Of a stretch of DNA of 64,000 bases, positions 41,966-51,277 are shown one piece after another. Position 1 is the first letter of the stretch; every line of letters begins with the position of its first letter. Below the pieces are notes generated by a model. The model searched no databases. It was not told where the DNA came from and was given only the letters and a program-made list of their open reading frames with translations. Source of the stretch: Acidovorax sp. KKS102 (GTDB lineage: Bacteria; Pseudomonadota; Gammaproteobacteria; Burkholderiales; Burkholderiaceae_C); assembly GCF_000302535.1 (NCBI RefSeq), contig NC_018708.1, positions 3,782,001 through 3,846,000 of the forward strand, written 5' to 3'. The position numbers were made by a program, and so were the translations under genes.

Positions 41966-43237
41966 GTGCCGACGATCCCATTTTTTGACGCCATCATCAT
42001 CGGCGCCGGCGCTGCCGGCCTGTTCTGCGCGGGCCAAGCGGGCCAGCGGGGGCTGAAGGTCTTGCTCATCGACCATGCGGACAAGGTGGCCGAGAAGATC
42101 CGCATCTCGGGCGGTGGGCGCTGCAACTTCACCAACCGCGACCTGGACCCGGCCGCGCCGCACAAGCACTTTGTGGGGCAGAACCCGCAGTTCTGCCGCT
42201 CGGCGCTGTCGCGCTACACACCCGCCGACTTCATCGCGCTGGTGCAAAAGCACGGCATCCCGTTTCACGAAAAGCACAAGGGCCAGCTGTTTGCCGACCG
42301 CTCGGCCGAGGACATCATCGCCATGCTGCTGGCCGAGTGTGAGGCGGGCGGCGTGACCCGCTGGCAGCCCTGTGGCGTCAAAAAAATAGCCTTTTTGGCC
42401 TCAAGCGCTAGTGAATCATGCCGGGGCAGCTATCAAATTGATACTGATCGCGGTTCGGTGTCGGCGGGTGCGCTGGTCATTGCCACGGGCGGCCTGTCCA
42501 TCCCCAAGATCGGTGCCACCGACTTGGGCTACCGGCTCGCGCAGCAGTTCAACATCCCGCTCGTCGAGCGCAAGCCGGGCCTGGTGCCTCTGACCTTTGA
42601 CGGCGCGGGCTGGGCGCCGTATGCGCAGCTGGCAGGGCTGGCGCTGCCGGTGCAGATCAGCACGGGTGCCAAGAAGTCCCGCATGGCGTTTGACGAAGAC
42701 CTGCTGTTCACCCACCGGGGCCTGTCGGGCCCGGCGGTGCTGCAGATCTCCAGCTACTGGCAAGAGGGCACGCCGCTGGCCATCAACCTCGCGCCCACGG
42801 TGGACCTGCCCGCCGCGCTGGCGCAGGGCAAGGCCCGTTCGCGCAAGCTGGTTGCCAACGAGCTGGCCACCCTGGTGCCCAGCCGCTTGGCCGATGCCTG
42901 GGCCAGCCGCGAGGCTGATTGGCAGCGCCCCATCAACGAAGCCAGCGACAAGGCCCTGGCACGCCTGGCCGAGCAACTGGCGCGCTGGGAGCTGACGCCC
43001 ACGGGCACCGAGGGCTACAAGAAGGCCGAGGTGACGCTGGGCGGCGTGGACACCAAGGCGCTGTCGCAGCAGACCATGGAGTGCAAGGCCCAGCCGGGGC
43101 TGTACTTCATTGGCGAAGTGGTGGACGTGACGGGCTGGCTGGGCGGCTACAACTTTCAATGGGCCTGGGCCAGCGCGCATGCCTGTGCGCAGGCGCTGCC
43201 ACTGCCGCAGGCAGAACCTGCTGGCGCTGCGCACTGA
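41966..43237 (+). CDS. HI0933/YhiN-family NAD(P)/FAD-dependent flavoprotein
   Basis: 423 residues; GTG start at 41966 directly before the FAD-binding IPFFDAIIIGAGAAGLFCAG; earlier in-frame codons run into the repeat at 41772. KIRISGGGRCNFTNRDL and VTLGGVDTKALSQQTMECK are hallmarks of the family. Function is poorly defined; such proteins are probable oxidoreductases. A family A repeat is translated in frame at about residues 138-160 (KKIAFLASSASESCRGSYQ), a lineage-specific insertion between conserved blocks. Confidence 0.88.
   Translation: MPTIPFFDAIIIGAGAAGLFCAGQAGQRGLKVLLIDHADKVAEKIRISGGGRCNFTNRDLDPAAPHKHFVGQNPQFCRSALSRYTPADFIALVQKHGIPFHEKHKGQLFADRSAEDIIAMLLAECEAGGVTRWQPCGVKKIAFLASSASESCRGSYQIDTDRGSVSAGALVIATGGLSIPKIGATDLGYRLAQQFNIPLVERKPGLVPLTFDGAGWAPYAQLAGLALPVQISTGAKKSRMAFDEDLLFTHRGLSGPAVLQISSYWQEGTPLAINLAPTVDLPAALAQGKARSRKLVANELATLVPSRLADAWASREADWQRPINEASDKALARLAEQLARWELTPTGTEGYKKAEVTLGGVDTKALSQQTMECKAQPGLYFIGEVVDVTGWLGGYNFQWAWASAHACAQALPLPQAEPAGAAH
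42378..42446. repeat. Family A repeat inside the HI0933-family gene
   Basis: AAAAAAATAGCCTTTTTGGC, CAAGCGCTAGTGAATCATGC and GCAGCTATCAAATTGAT: the most complete copy located inside a coding region. Confidence 0.75.
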
Positions 43238-43255
43238 CGGCCCCGTAAAAGTCCA

Positions 43256-46200
43256 TCAGGCCAGCACAGCGGCCTCCCGCACCGGCGCGCCCGAGGGCTG
43301 GTGTTGGCAGGCCCAGGCCTCCAGCTCCGGCACGGGCAGCGGCCGGCTGAAGTGGTAGCCCTGCAGCTCCTCGCAATCCAGCGCACTCAGCACCTGGGCC
43401 GTGGCCAGGTCTTCCACGCCCTCGGCCACGATGCGCAGCCCCAGTGTGTGGCCCAGCGCGATGATGGCGCGGGTGATGGCCATGTCGGCAGGGTTGGCGA
43501 GCATGTCGCGCACAAAGGATTTGTCCACCTTGAGGCGGTCGATGTCAAAGCGCTTGAGGTAGGCCAGGCTGGAATACCCGGTGCCAAAGTCGTCGATGGA
43601 CAGTTGCACCCCCAGCGCCTTGAGCGCCGCCAGTTGCTGCTCGGCCGCATGGGCGTTGTCCATCAGTTGAGACTCGGTGATCTCCAACTCCAGCCGGTGC
43701 GCGGGCATGCCGGTGCGCAGCAGCAGTGCCTCGATGTCGGCGACCAGCGCGGGGTCGGACATCTGCGCGGCCGACAGGTTGACCGAGATCGACACCCGGG
43801 CCAGCGGGTGCGGCGACGCGGCATCGCCCACGCCCGCATCCAGCACCAGTTGCTGCCAGCGCACCCACTGCTCGCACGCCTGTTGCAGCACCCAGCTGCC
43901 AATGGCGCGGATCATGCCGGTCTCTTCGGCGATGGGGATGAACTCGCTGGGCGGTATGGAGCCCAGCACCGGACTGGTCCAGCGCAGCAGCGCCTCCACG
44001 CCCAGCAGCTGGGCACCCTGGGCGCTCAGGCGGGGCTGATAGTGCAGGCTCAGCTCGTGGCGCTCCAGCGCGCGGCGCAGTTGCTGCTCCATGGTCTGGC
44101 GGGCCACCGCGCGCTGGTCGGTCTCCATCGAATAGAACAGCGCCATGTCGCGGCCGGTGGTTTTGGCCTCGTACATGGCTGCGTCGGCGCGGCGCATGAG
44201 TTCGTCGATGTCGCTGCCATCCTCGGGGTAGACGGCGATGCCCACGCTGCAGGACACGTTCAGCTCGTGCCCTTCCACCGGATGGCTCTGGCGGATGAGC
44301 GGGATCAGCCGCCGCTCTACCAGCTGCTGCACATCCTCGCGCCCGGCCACGTCGCGCATCACCACCACAAACTCGTCGCCGCCCAGGCGGCTCACGGTGT
44401 CGCGGCTGCGCACGGCCTGCGTGAGGCGCGCAGCCACCGAGCGCAGCAGGCCGTCGCCAATGTGGTGGCCCAGCGTGTCGTTGATGGCCTTGAAGCGGTC
44501 CAGGTCGATGAACAGCACCGCGACCTTTTCACCCGTGATGGGCGCCTGCGCCAGCGCCATCTGCAGGCGCTGCACGCACAGTGACCGGTTGGGCAGCTCG
44601 GTGAGCACATCGTGGTGCGCCAGGAACTGGATGCGCTCCTCGTTGAGCTTGCGGTCGGTGATGTCGATGGCGATGCCGATGTGGTTGGCCACCGCGCCGC
44701 CCTTGCCCTCGCGCACGGCCGACACCATGAGCCAGGCCGGGTAGGTCTCGCCCGAGCGGCGGCGAAACCGCACCTCGCCCTGCCACGACTCCTTGTCGAG
44801 CATGGTGCGCTGGATCTGCGCGGACAGCGGCTCGGAGCCCGACTCTTCCAGCAGAAAGCCCAGGTCCTCGCCAATGACCTCGTAGAAGTCGTAGTGCGTG
44901 CTGCGGCAGAACGCCTTGTTCACGCTGATGATCTGCTGCTCGGCGTTCATGATGATGATGCCCTCGGACGAGGCCTCGAACACCTTGGCCCACAGCTCCA
45001 GGCGCTGCTCCATCACCTTGAGCACGTTGATGGGCGTGAAGGCCGTGAGCACCGAGTCGCGCCCCTGGAACTGCAGGCGCCGCGCCGACAGCACGGCCCA
45101 GGAGGGCTCGGGGCTGCCCTTCCAGCGCACTTCAAACTCGTCGACCGATCCCTGGTCCGCCAGACGTTGGAAGAAGCGCGCGCGCACGCCGGGCTCCAGC
45201 CCCACGGCCCAGGGGTCGGTCTTGCGGCCCCCCAGCCAGTGGGCGGCGGGCGCGTTGGAATGCAGCACCTCGTGCTCGGGGATGGACGTGACGACCATGG
45301 GAATGGGGAAGGCCTCCACCAGCTCGCGCTGCGCCTCGGCCGCGCGGGCGCTGGCGGCCAGCTCTTGCTGCAGCAGGCGGTCGCGGTCGAGCTGCGACAG
45401 CATCTCGTTGAACGCGGTGACCAGGCGGCCGATTTCGTCGCGACTGTTCCACTGCGCGCGCAGCGTGTGGTCGCCGCTCTTGCGCACCTCGTCGGCCACA
45501 CGGGCCAGTTGCTGCAGCGGCTTGGCGATCTGGCGCGCGACCAGGGTGACGAGCGAAAGGATGCAACCCAGCAGCACCAGCGCCGTGCCCAAATGCAGCC
45601 ACATGCGGGCAAACAGGCTGTCGGCGCGCTGGTTCAGCAGGCGCTCCAGGTCCACAATGCCCACCGACCACGCATCGCGCAGCGCGCCCAGCACGAGGGC
45701 CTCCTGCACACCCACTTGCGCCACCGTCAGCCGCGACTCGCCCGATGCAATGCCCTGCAGCAAGGCCTGAAAGCCCTCCTGCGCCGCCTTGAGCGCCTCA
45801 CGCTGGCGCACCAGCGCGGCCCGCATCTCGGGCGAGCCCGCGATGAACGCCTGGTTGTAGTCCGACTCGATGCCCAGCATCACCGCATCCAGCCGCCCCA
45901 CCAGCGTCAGCAGCTCGGACGACCATTGCGGCCCGCGCCGCGATGGCGCCGCATTCAGAAAGCTGACGGTGTCATGCACCGCCTGCAGCAGCTCGGGAAA
46001 CCGCAGCACCACCAGCGACATCACGTAGTAGCTGTCCAGGTCCGGGTCCAGAATCAGGTTGGACTGGTTGCCCACGGTGGTGAGCAGCTCGCGGCCCTCG
46101 CGCAGCAACTGGCTGCGCTGGCGGGTGAGCGTCTGCGGATCGACGGTGGGCGAGCCCTCCGGGGACGGCCCCGCCAGCTGCTGCAGCGCCACGCCAAACC

Positions 46201-46516
46201 GCTGGGCGACATCGGCGGTGCGCAGCTGCTCGTCGTGGGCCGCGCGCACCGCCTCGAGCCGGGTGAGCACGTCGGCCACCAGCGGCGGTTGCTGCGACGC
46301 GTCCAGAAACTGCCCCATCAGCCCGTCGCGCACCACCGCTGCATAGGTCGTGCCCACCACTTCCTTGCGCGTGAAGTCGATCGCCAGGTACTTTTCGTGG
46401 ATCAGGATGCTGGAGACGTAGATCACCGCCGTCAGGTCCAGCAGATAGATGAGCATGAGCTTGCGGCCCACACTGAGCCGGCCCAGCCAACCCGATACGC
46501 GGTGCATGAATGCCAT
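43256..46516 (-). CDS. Membrane sensor protein with HAMP, PAS, GGDEF and EAL domains
   Basis: 1086 residues from ATG 46516; longer in-frame readings to 46732 run through the rpsU promoter and are rejected. Order: TM1 (LMLIYLLDLTAVIYVSSIL), a periplasmic sensor of ~270 residues, TM2 (LGTALVLLGCILSLVTLVA), HAMP, two PAS domains (one with MNAEQQIISVNKAFCRSTHY), GGDEF (SRLGGDEFVVVM, ~residue 712) and EAL (GVEALLRW, ~residue 840). Both catalytic motifs look intact, so it could both make and degrade cyclic-di-GMP, balanced by the sensor domains. Confidence 0.93.
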   Translation of the reverse strand: MAFMHRVSGWLGRLSVGRKLMLIYLLDLTAVIYVSSILIHEKYLAIDFTRKEVVGTTYAAVVRDGLMGQFLDASQQPPLVADVLTRLEAVRAAHDEQLRTADVAQRFGVALQQLAGPSPEGSPTVDPQTLTRQRSQLLREGRELLTTVGNQSNLILDPDLDSYYVMSLVVLRFPELLQAVHDTVSFLNAAPSRRGPQWSSELLTLVGRLDAVMLGIESDYNQAFIAGSPEMRAALVRQREALKAAQEGFQALLQGIASGESRLTVAQVGVQEALVLGALRDAWSVGIVDLERLLNQRADSLFARMWLHLGTALVLLGCILSLVTLVARQIAKPLQQLARVADEVRKSGDHTLRAQWNSRDEIGRLVTAFNEMLSQLDRDRLLQQELAASARAAEAQRELVEAFPIPMVVTSIPEHEVLHSNAPAAHWLGGRKTDPWAVGLEPGVRARFFQRLADQGSVDEFEVRWKGSPEPSWAVLSARRLQFQGRDSVLTAFTPINVLKVMEQRLELWAKVFEASSEGIIIMNAEQQIISVNKAFCRSTHYDFYEVIGEDLGFLLEESGSEPLSAQIQRTMLDKESWQGEVRFRRRSGETYPAWLMVSAVREGKGGAVANHIGIAIDITDRKLNEERIQFLAHHDVLTELPNRSLCVQRLQMALAQAPITGEKVAVLFIDLDRFKAINDTLGHHIGDGLLRSVAARLTQAVRSRDTVSRLGGDEFVVVMRDVAGREDVQQLVERRLIPLIRQSHPVEGHELNVSCSVGIAVYPEDGSDIDELMRRADAAMYEAKTTGRDMALFYSMETDQRAVARQTMEQQLRRALERHELSLHYQPRLSAQGAQLLGVEALLRWTSPVLGSIPPSEFIPIAEETGMIRAIGSWVLQQACEQWVRWQQLVLDAGVGDAASPHPLARVSISVNLSAAQMSDPALVADIEALLLRTGMPAHRLELEITESQLMDNAHAAEQQLAALKALGVQLSIDDFGTGYSSLAYLKRFDIDRLKVDKSFVRDMLANPADMAITRAIIALGHTLGLRIVAEGVEDLATAQVLSALDCEELQGYHFSRPLPVPELEAWACQHQPSGAPVREAAVLA

Positions 46517-46668
46517 GGTGTCTGCGGCGGGGCCGCCCGGGCGGATGGCCAGGGCTCTCCACCGGTGAATAGGAGTGTTACAACACGAAGCAACTTCCGC
46601 GCCATTGCGGTGCGGCCCGGCTGTGAGAAGCCCACTGGACGCCCTGTTCGGGGACAGACCGGCAATCC

Positions 46669-46751
46669 TTGCGCTCTGGGCGTGGATAAAGGCTATAATC
46701 TCCGGCTTTGCTGGCAATGCCCCGTCGGCCAAATACTAGTTACAGACGGGG
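46669..46751 (+). promoter_or_regulatory. rpsU promoter and leader hairpin
   Basis: TATAAT at 46694-46699, with TTGCGC at 46669-46674 as a -35 candidate (19-bp spacing). The leader contains CCCCGTC (46720-46726)/GACGGGG (46745-46751) with an 18-nt loop, about 75 bases before the rpsU ATG. The gap 46517-46825 holds no other gene. Confidence 0.6.
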
Positions 46752-46825
46752 AAACCGCTTTGTACGGACTTGAGGCCCGATCTCCCCAAGCCCCTCTGCA
46801 GGCACCATTTGGAAAACATTAGCTA

Positions 46826-47038
46826 ATGACTACGATCCGCGTAAAAGAAAACGAACCCTTTGACGTTGCACTGCGCCGCTTCAAGCGCACCATTGAAAAG
46901 CTCGGCCTGCTGACCGACCTGCGCGCCCGTGAGTTCTACGAAAAGCCCACCGCCGAGCGCAAGCGCAAGAAGGCTGCTGCCGTGAAGCGTCACTACAAGC
47001 GCGTTCGCAGCATGCAACTGCCCAAGAAGCTGTACTAA
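46826..47038 (+). CDS. rpsU: Small ribosomal subunit protein bS21
   Basis: 70 residues: [20 protein letters not shown] and the Arg/Lys-rich [20 protein letters not shown] are exact family features. Component of the 30S subunit that helps initiation near the anti-Shine-Dalgarno region. Followed by a strong terminator and then yqeY, a common proteobacterial neighbour. Confidence 0.98.
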
Positions 47039-47075
47039 GTACCGCTCTGGCACCGTCCTGATACGGAGTGCCGAC

Positions 47076-47116
47076 AAACCCGCGCTAGGGACGCCAAGCG
47101 CGGGTTTTTGTTTTTT
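47076..47116 (+). terminator. Terminator of rpsU
   Basis: AAACCCGCGCT (47076-47086) pairs with AGCGCGGGTTT (47097-47107), followed by TTGTTTTTT. Confidence 0.92.
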
Positions 47117-47117
47117 C

Positions 47118-47217
47118 GGGTTTGCAAAAAACCCCTCTGGCGTCGTTGTAGCGCCTTGCCGTAGCGAGACTACTGTCTGCGGCACTACGCCTAGCCAGAG
47201 GGGCTTTTTGCAAACCC
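47118..47217. repeat. 100-bp inverted-repeat element between rpsU and yqeY
   Basis: 24-bp arms 47118-47141 and 47194-47217 (core TTTGCAAAAA and CCCCTCTGGC) match with one mismatch. The 52-bp centre is itself partly palindromic. It could act as a second, bidirectional terminator, or be a small MITE. Confidence 0.75.
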
Positions 47218-47259
47218 TAAGTCCCTGCCTGACCCACACAAAGACAAAGGAAAAGCCTC

Positions 47260-47706
47260 ATGAGCCTCAAGGACCAGATCACCGAAGACATGAAAACCGC
47301 CATGCGCGCCAAGGACAGCGAGCGCCTGGGCACCATCCGCCTGCTGCAGGCCGCGATGAAGCAGAAGGAAGTGGACGAGCGCATCACCCTGGACGATGCC
47401 GCCGTGGTCGCCATCGTGGACAAGCTGATCAAGCAGCGCAAGGACTCCATCACCGCCTTTGAAGGCGCTGGCCGCCAGGACCTGGCCGACAAGGAAAAGG
47501 CCGAGATGGCGGTGCTGCAGGCCTACCTGCCTGAGCGCATGTCGGCCGAGGAAACGCTGGCCGCTGTGAAGGCCATCGTGGCTGAGGTGGGCGCATCGGG
47601 CCCTGGCGACATGGGCAAGGTGATGGGTGTGGTCAAGACCCGCCTGGCGGGCAAGGCCGACATGGGCCAGGTGTCGGCTGCGGTGAAGGCCGCGCTGGCG
47701 GGCTGA
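47260..47706 (+). CDS. yqeY: GatB/YqeY domain protein
   Basis: 148 residues. MSLKDQITEDMKTAMRAKDS, RLGTIRLLQAAMKQKEVD and QAYLPERMSAEE are characteristic of YqeY. The family shares the tail domain of GatB amidotransferase and is thought to bind tRNA; exact role unclear. Usual neighbour of rpsU; dnaG and rpoD, which often follow, are absent here. Confidence 0.95.
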   Translation: MSLKDQITEDMKTAMRAKDSERLGTIRLLQAAMKQKEVDERITLDDAAVVAIVDKLIKQRKDSITAFEGAGRQDLADKEKAEMAVLQAYLPERMSAEETLAAVKAIVAEVGASGPGDMGKVMGVVKTRLAGKADMGQVSAAVKAALAG

Positions 47707-47740
47707 TCGCCCCTGCGGTCGAGCCGATGGCACGACCGGT

Positions 47741-47792
47741 ATCTTTTTGATAGCTGCTAGCGCTTGTAGCACGGGCGCTTGCAGCTATTTTT
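47741..47792. repeat. Family A repeat, near-consensus copy
   Basis: GATAGCTGCTAGCGCTTGTA...GGGCGCTTGCAGCTATTTTT between the convergent yqeY and LysR genes; the cleanest copy with both arms. Confidence 0.8.
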
Positions 47793-47795
47793 GCT

Positions 47796-48740
47796 TCAAC
47801 CTGGGGCGTTTGCACCCGCTCCGGCCTCTGCGCCCCGCACCGCCCACCCGGCGCGGAAATACGCCTGCAGAAACTCCACGCACACCCGCACCTTGGCCGA
47901 GCGCTCCAGCCGCGTGGGGTAGACGGCCCACACATTCGCCTCCTGCTGCCACTGCGGCAGCACCTGCACCAGGCGTCCCGCCTGCAGGTGCGCGCCCACA
48001 TCCCACAGCGAGCGCAGTACCACACCGCGCCCATCCACCGCCCACTGCACGGCCATCTCGCCGTTGTTGGCTGACAGCGGGCCGCGCACCTTGACCGATT
48101 CTTCCTGTGCGCCGCTGCGCAGGCGCCACACGCCAAAGGGGTGGTCGCGCTCCTTGATCACCAGGCAGTCGTGCGCCGCCAGGTCGGCCACCGTGCGCGG
48201 CGTGCCCTTGCGCTGCAGGTAGGCGGGCGCCGCACACAACACGCGGTGGTTGTCGGCCAGGCGGCGGGCAATGAGGTGCGGCGCAATCTCGTCGCCCACG
48301 CGCACATCCAGATCAAACCCTTCACCCGCCACATCCACCAGCCGGTCGAACACCTCCAGCCGCACCTGCAGCCCCGGGTGCTGTTCCACCAGCCGTGACA
48401 GCGCGGGCGCCACGATCTGGCGGCCAAAGCCGAAGCTGCTGCTCACCCGCAGCAACCCGCGCGGCTCGCTGCGCGTCACCGCCACCTCCTGCATCAGCTG
48501 CTCCATGTCGTCCAGAATGCGCTGCGCCCAGTGGAAGACGCGCTCACCCTCCTCCGTCACCGCCACGCGGCGGGTGGTGCGATGCAGCAGCTTGACCTGC
48601 AAGTCCTGCTCCAGCAGGCGAATACGCTTGCTGACGTAGGCGGGTGAAGTCCCCAGCTCGGTGGCAGCGCCGCCAAAGCTCGCCTTGCGCACCACGGCCG
48701 TGAACACGCGCAGGTCTTCCGCTGCAGGATTTTTATGCAC
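47796..48740 (-). CDS. LysR-family regulator, DmlR-like
   Basis: 314 residues from GTG 48740 (an open reading to 48887 would enter the divergent promoter). N-terminal helix-turn-helix AVVRKASFGGAATELGTSPA and RLLEQDLQVKLLHRTTRRV; C-terminal LysR substrate-binding domain. Divergent from a D-malate/tartrate-type dehydrogenase 124 bp away, the same arrangement as dmlR-dmlA in E. coli, so it probably activates that gene in response to its substrate. Confidence 0.9.
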   Translation of the reverse strand: MHKNPAAEDLRVFTAVVRKASFGGAATELGTSPAYVSKRIRLLEQDLQVKLLHRTTRRVAVTEEGERVFHWAQRILDDMEQLMQEVAVTRSEPRGLLRVSSSFGFGRQIVAPALSRLVEQHPGLQVRLEVFDRLVDVAGEGFDLDVRVGDEIAPHLIARRLADNHRVLCAAPAYLQRKGTPRTVADLAAHDCLVIKERDHPFGVWRLRSGAQEESVKVRGPLSANNGEMAVQWAVDGRGVVLRSLWDVGAHLQAGRLVQVLPQWQQEANVWAVYPTRLERSAKVRVCVEFLQAYFRAGWAVRGAEAGAGANAPG

Positions 48741-48864
48741 GAAGTGTGAATGATGAAGCCACAGTTGGCGGATTGTAGTTATCGGCAGCGCTGGAAACAA
48801 TGCACGCCATACCGCTGGCTGCGCCCTGCAGCCGCATCCCCGACGCCATTGCAAGGACCACTTG

Positions 48865-49974
48865 ATGACCTCTTCCGCCCCCGCCAAAACCTACCGCATC
48901 GCCCTCATCGCCGGAGACGGCATTGGCAAGGAGGTGATGCCCGAAGGCCTGCGCGTGGTGTTGGCCGCTGCCAAACGCTTTGGCATCGCGCTCGAAACCA
49001 CCACCATCGACTGGGCCAGCTGCGACTACTACGCGGCCCACGGAAAAATGATGCCGGACGACTGGAAAGCACAGCTGTCGGGCATGGACGCCATCTTCTT
49101 CGGCGCCGTCGGCTGGCCTGCCACCGTGCCCGACCATGTGTCCCTCTGGGGTTCGCTGCTCAAGTTTCGCCGCGAATTCGACCAGTACATCAACCTGCGC
49201 CCTGTGCGCTTGTTCGAGGGCGTGCCCTGCCCCCTGGCCGGCCGAAAGCCCGGCGACATCGACTACTACGTGGTGCGCGAGAACACCGAGGGTGAATACA
49301 CCTCGCTGGGTGGCGTGATGTACGAAGGCACCGACCGCGAGATCGTGATCCAGGAGTCGGTCTACTCCCGCCACGGCGCCAACCGCCTTTTGAAGTTCTC
49401 CTTTGACCTGGCCCAAAGCCGCTCCAAAAAGCACGTCACCCTGGCCACCAAAAGCAACGGCATCGCCATCAGCATGCCCTGGTGGGACCAGCGCGCTGAC
49501 GACGTGGCCCAAGGCTACCCCGAGGTCACGCTGGACAAGCAGCACATCGACATCCTCACCGCCCGCTTCGTGCTGCAACCCGGCCGCTTCGACGTGGTGG
49601 CTGCCACCAACCTGTTCGGCGACATCCTGAGCGACCTGGGCCCCGCCACCACCGGCACCATTGGCCTGGCCCCCTCGGCCAACCTGAACCCCGAGCGCCA
49701 CTTCCCCAGCCTGTTCGAGCCCGTGCACGGCTCAGCGCCGGACATTTACGGCAAAAACATCGCCAATCCGATTGCGATGATCTGGTCGGGTGCGCTGATG
49801 CTGGACTTCCTTACCCACGGCCAGGGCGCAGGTCGGCAGGCGCACGATGCGATCGTGAGCGCCATTGACGAGACGATCAAGGACGGGCCACGCACGCCGG
49901 ACCTGGGCGGCACGGCCAGCACGACGCAGGTGGGTGAGGCCGTCGCGGCGAGAGTGAGTGCACAGACCGAATGA
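48865..49974 (+). CDS. dmlA: D-malate / tartrate dehydrogenase (isopropylmalate dehydrogenase family)
   Basis: 369 residues; ATG 48865 with AAGGA upstream. RIALIAGDGIGKEVMPEGLR at the N terminus, WGSLLKFRREFDQYINLRPV (substrate Arg residues), VVRENTEGEYTSLGG and FEPVHGSAPDIYGKNIANP are signatures of the decarboxylating dehydrogenase family, in the TtuC/DmlA branch. It oxidises D-malate or tartrate with NAD+. Exact substrate not proved. Confidence 0.92.
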   Translation: MTSSAPAKTYRIALIAGDGIGKEVMPEGLRVVLAAAKRFGIALETTTIDWASCDYYAAHGKMMPDDWKAQLSGMDAIFFGAVGWPATVPDHVSLWGSLLKFRREFDQYINLRPVRLFEGVPCPLAGRKPGDIDYYVVRENTEGEYTSLGGVMYEGTDREIVIQESVYSRHGANRLLKFSFDLAQSRSKKHVTLATKSNGIAISMPWWDQRADDVAQGYPEVTLDKQHIDILTARFVLQPGRFDVVAATNLFGDILSDLGPATTGTIGLAPSANLNPERHFPSLFEPVHGSAPDIYGKNIANPIAMIWSGALMLDFLTHGQGAGRQAHDAIVSAIDETIKDGPRTPDLGGTASTTQVGEAVAARVSAQTE

Positions 49975-49997
49975 CGGCTGGCGGCCAGTCGCTCCTG

Positions 49998-50057
49998 AAT
50001 TGATAGCTGTCAGCGCATGAACTACCTGCGCTACACACACATTTCATTCAAAAATGG
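49998..50057. repeat. Family A repeat, degenerate copy
   Basis: TTGATAGCTGTCAGCGCATG...CCTGCGCTACACAC...CAAAAATGG, just downstream of the dehydrogenase gene. Confidence 0.6.
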
Positions 50058-50060
50058 CTC

Positions 50061-50285
50061 TCACCCTCCTCCTGGAGGCACCTTGAACTGCTCGGTGACG
50101 CGCTGCTCGGCACGCGCCGCAGCAGCCGCCAGACGGTCCCTGGCGTTGCGCGCGCCCGCCATGGCTCCCTGCAGGGCGCGCAGAACAAAGACCACGGCAA
50201 CCGATCGCGCGGGTCGCTGGCGGCCCACCAGGTGGGGATTGGAAACGGCTCTGGCAGCGGTGGTGGAGGAATGCGGGTGTTTCAT
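50061..50285 (-). CDS. Possible small basic protein, uncertain
   Basis: 74 codons from an ATG at 50285, reading MKHPHSSTTAARAVSNPHLV and ending FKVPPGGG. Codon use is similar to neighbouring genes and the middle is helical and Arg/Ala-rich (GARNARDRLAAAAARAEQRV). No strong ribosome site and no recognised family. It is divergent from the LysR gene at 50359. It fills the otherwise empty 384-bp gap 49975-50358. Confidence 0.35.
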   Translation of the reverse strand: MKHPHSSTTAARAVSNPHLVGRQRPARSVAVVFVLRALQGAMAGARNARDRLAAAAARAEQRVTEQFKVPPGGG

Positions 50286-50358
50286 GGCCCCGCAATGCTC
50301 TCGCCGGGCTTACCATCTGTAAAGTTGAATTCAATGACGATTCACTTCACAAATCCTG

Positions 50359-51255
50359 ATGCGTAACCTCAACCTCGACCAGCTGCAGACCCTGATCGCC
50401 ATCGCCGACCTGGGCACCTTTGCGGCTGCCGCGCAGGCGTTGCACCTCGCGCCGCCCACGGTGAGCATGCACATCAAGGAACTGGAATCGCGCCTGGGCG
50501 CCGAGCTGGTGGTGCGCGGGCGGCGGCAGGCCGACCTCACCCCCGCTGGCGAGGTGCTGGTGCGCGAAGGCCGCCAGCTGTTGCTGGCCAGCGATGACCT
50601 GGTGGAACGCGTGCGGCGCCACGCGTCGGGCCGCGAAGGCATGGTGCGGGTGGGCGTGTCGGCGGGCGTCAGCACCCGGCTGCTGCCGCGCATGCTGGAG
50701 GCGCTGGCGGTGCGCAGCCCGGGGGTGGAAATCCGCCTGGAGGCCGTGGGCTCGGCCGAGTCGATGCAGCGCCTCAAGGCGGGCACGTTGGACATTGCCA
50801 TCGTCGCCAGCCCCCAGCCCCCGCTGGCCGAAGTCAAGCAAACACCCTGGCGCAACGACCCCATGGTGGCCCTGCTGCCCGCCGCGTGGGAGGCACCCGA
50901 CCGTATCGGCCCCGACTGGCTGGCCCGCCGCCGCTGGGCATCCTTTGCGCCCGCCACGCAGATGCACGGGCTGATCGCCAACTGGTTTGGCCAAGCGGGG
51001 CATCACCCGCGCCCGTTTCTGGCGCTGAGCTACCCCGGCGCCCTCAAAAGCCTGGCCGTGGCCAGCCAGTGTGCCGCCTTGCTACCGATGGAAGAGGTGG
51101 AAGACCTGCAGGGCACGCCCGGCGTGCAGATCCGCCCCCTGCAGCCGCCGCTGATGCGCCCCATGGCCGTGGCGCACCGCCACCAGCCGCCGCCCTCCCC
51201 GGCGGTGGAGGGCGTGCTGGAGTTGCTGGCGGAATTTGCGGATTTCGCAGAGTGA
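50359..51255 (+). CDS. LysR-family transcriptional regulator
   Basis: 298 residues. Winged HTH IAIADLGTFAAAAQALHLAP and VSMHIKELESRLGAELVVRG, then the LysR co-inducer domain (VRVGVSAGVSTRLLPRMLEA). Target unknown; the nearest divergent frame is the small ORF at 50285 and the dehydrogenase lies upstream. Confidence 0.92.
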   Translation: MRNLNLDQLQTLIAIADLGTFAAAAQALHLAPPTVSMHIKELESRLGAELVVRGRRQADLTPAGEVLVREGRQLLLASDDLVERVRRHASGREGMVRVGVSAGVSTRLLPRMLEALAVRSPGVEIRLEAVGSAESMQRLKAGTLDIAIVASPQPPLAEVKQTPWRNDPMVALLPAAWEAPDRIGPDWLARRRWASFAPATQMHGLIANWFGQAGHHPRPFLALSYPGALKSLAVASQCAALLPMEEVEDLQGTPGVQIRPLQPPLMRPMAVAHRHQPPPSPAVEGVLELLAEFADFAE

Positions 51256-51277
51256 TGGCGGAGCACACCGCGCGCCG

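Noticed and set aside
44612-46822. 736-codon plus-strand open frame opposite the GGDEF-EAL gene and through the rpsU leader
   Set aside because: Antisense shadow; the minus strand carries intact catalytic motifs.
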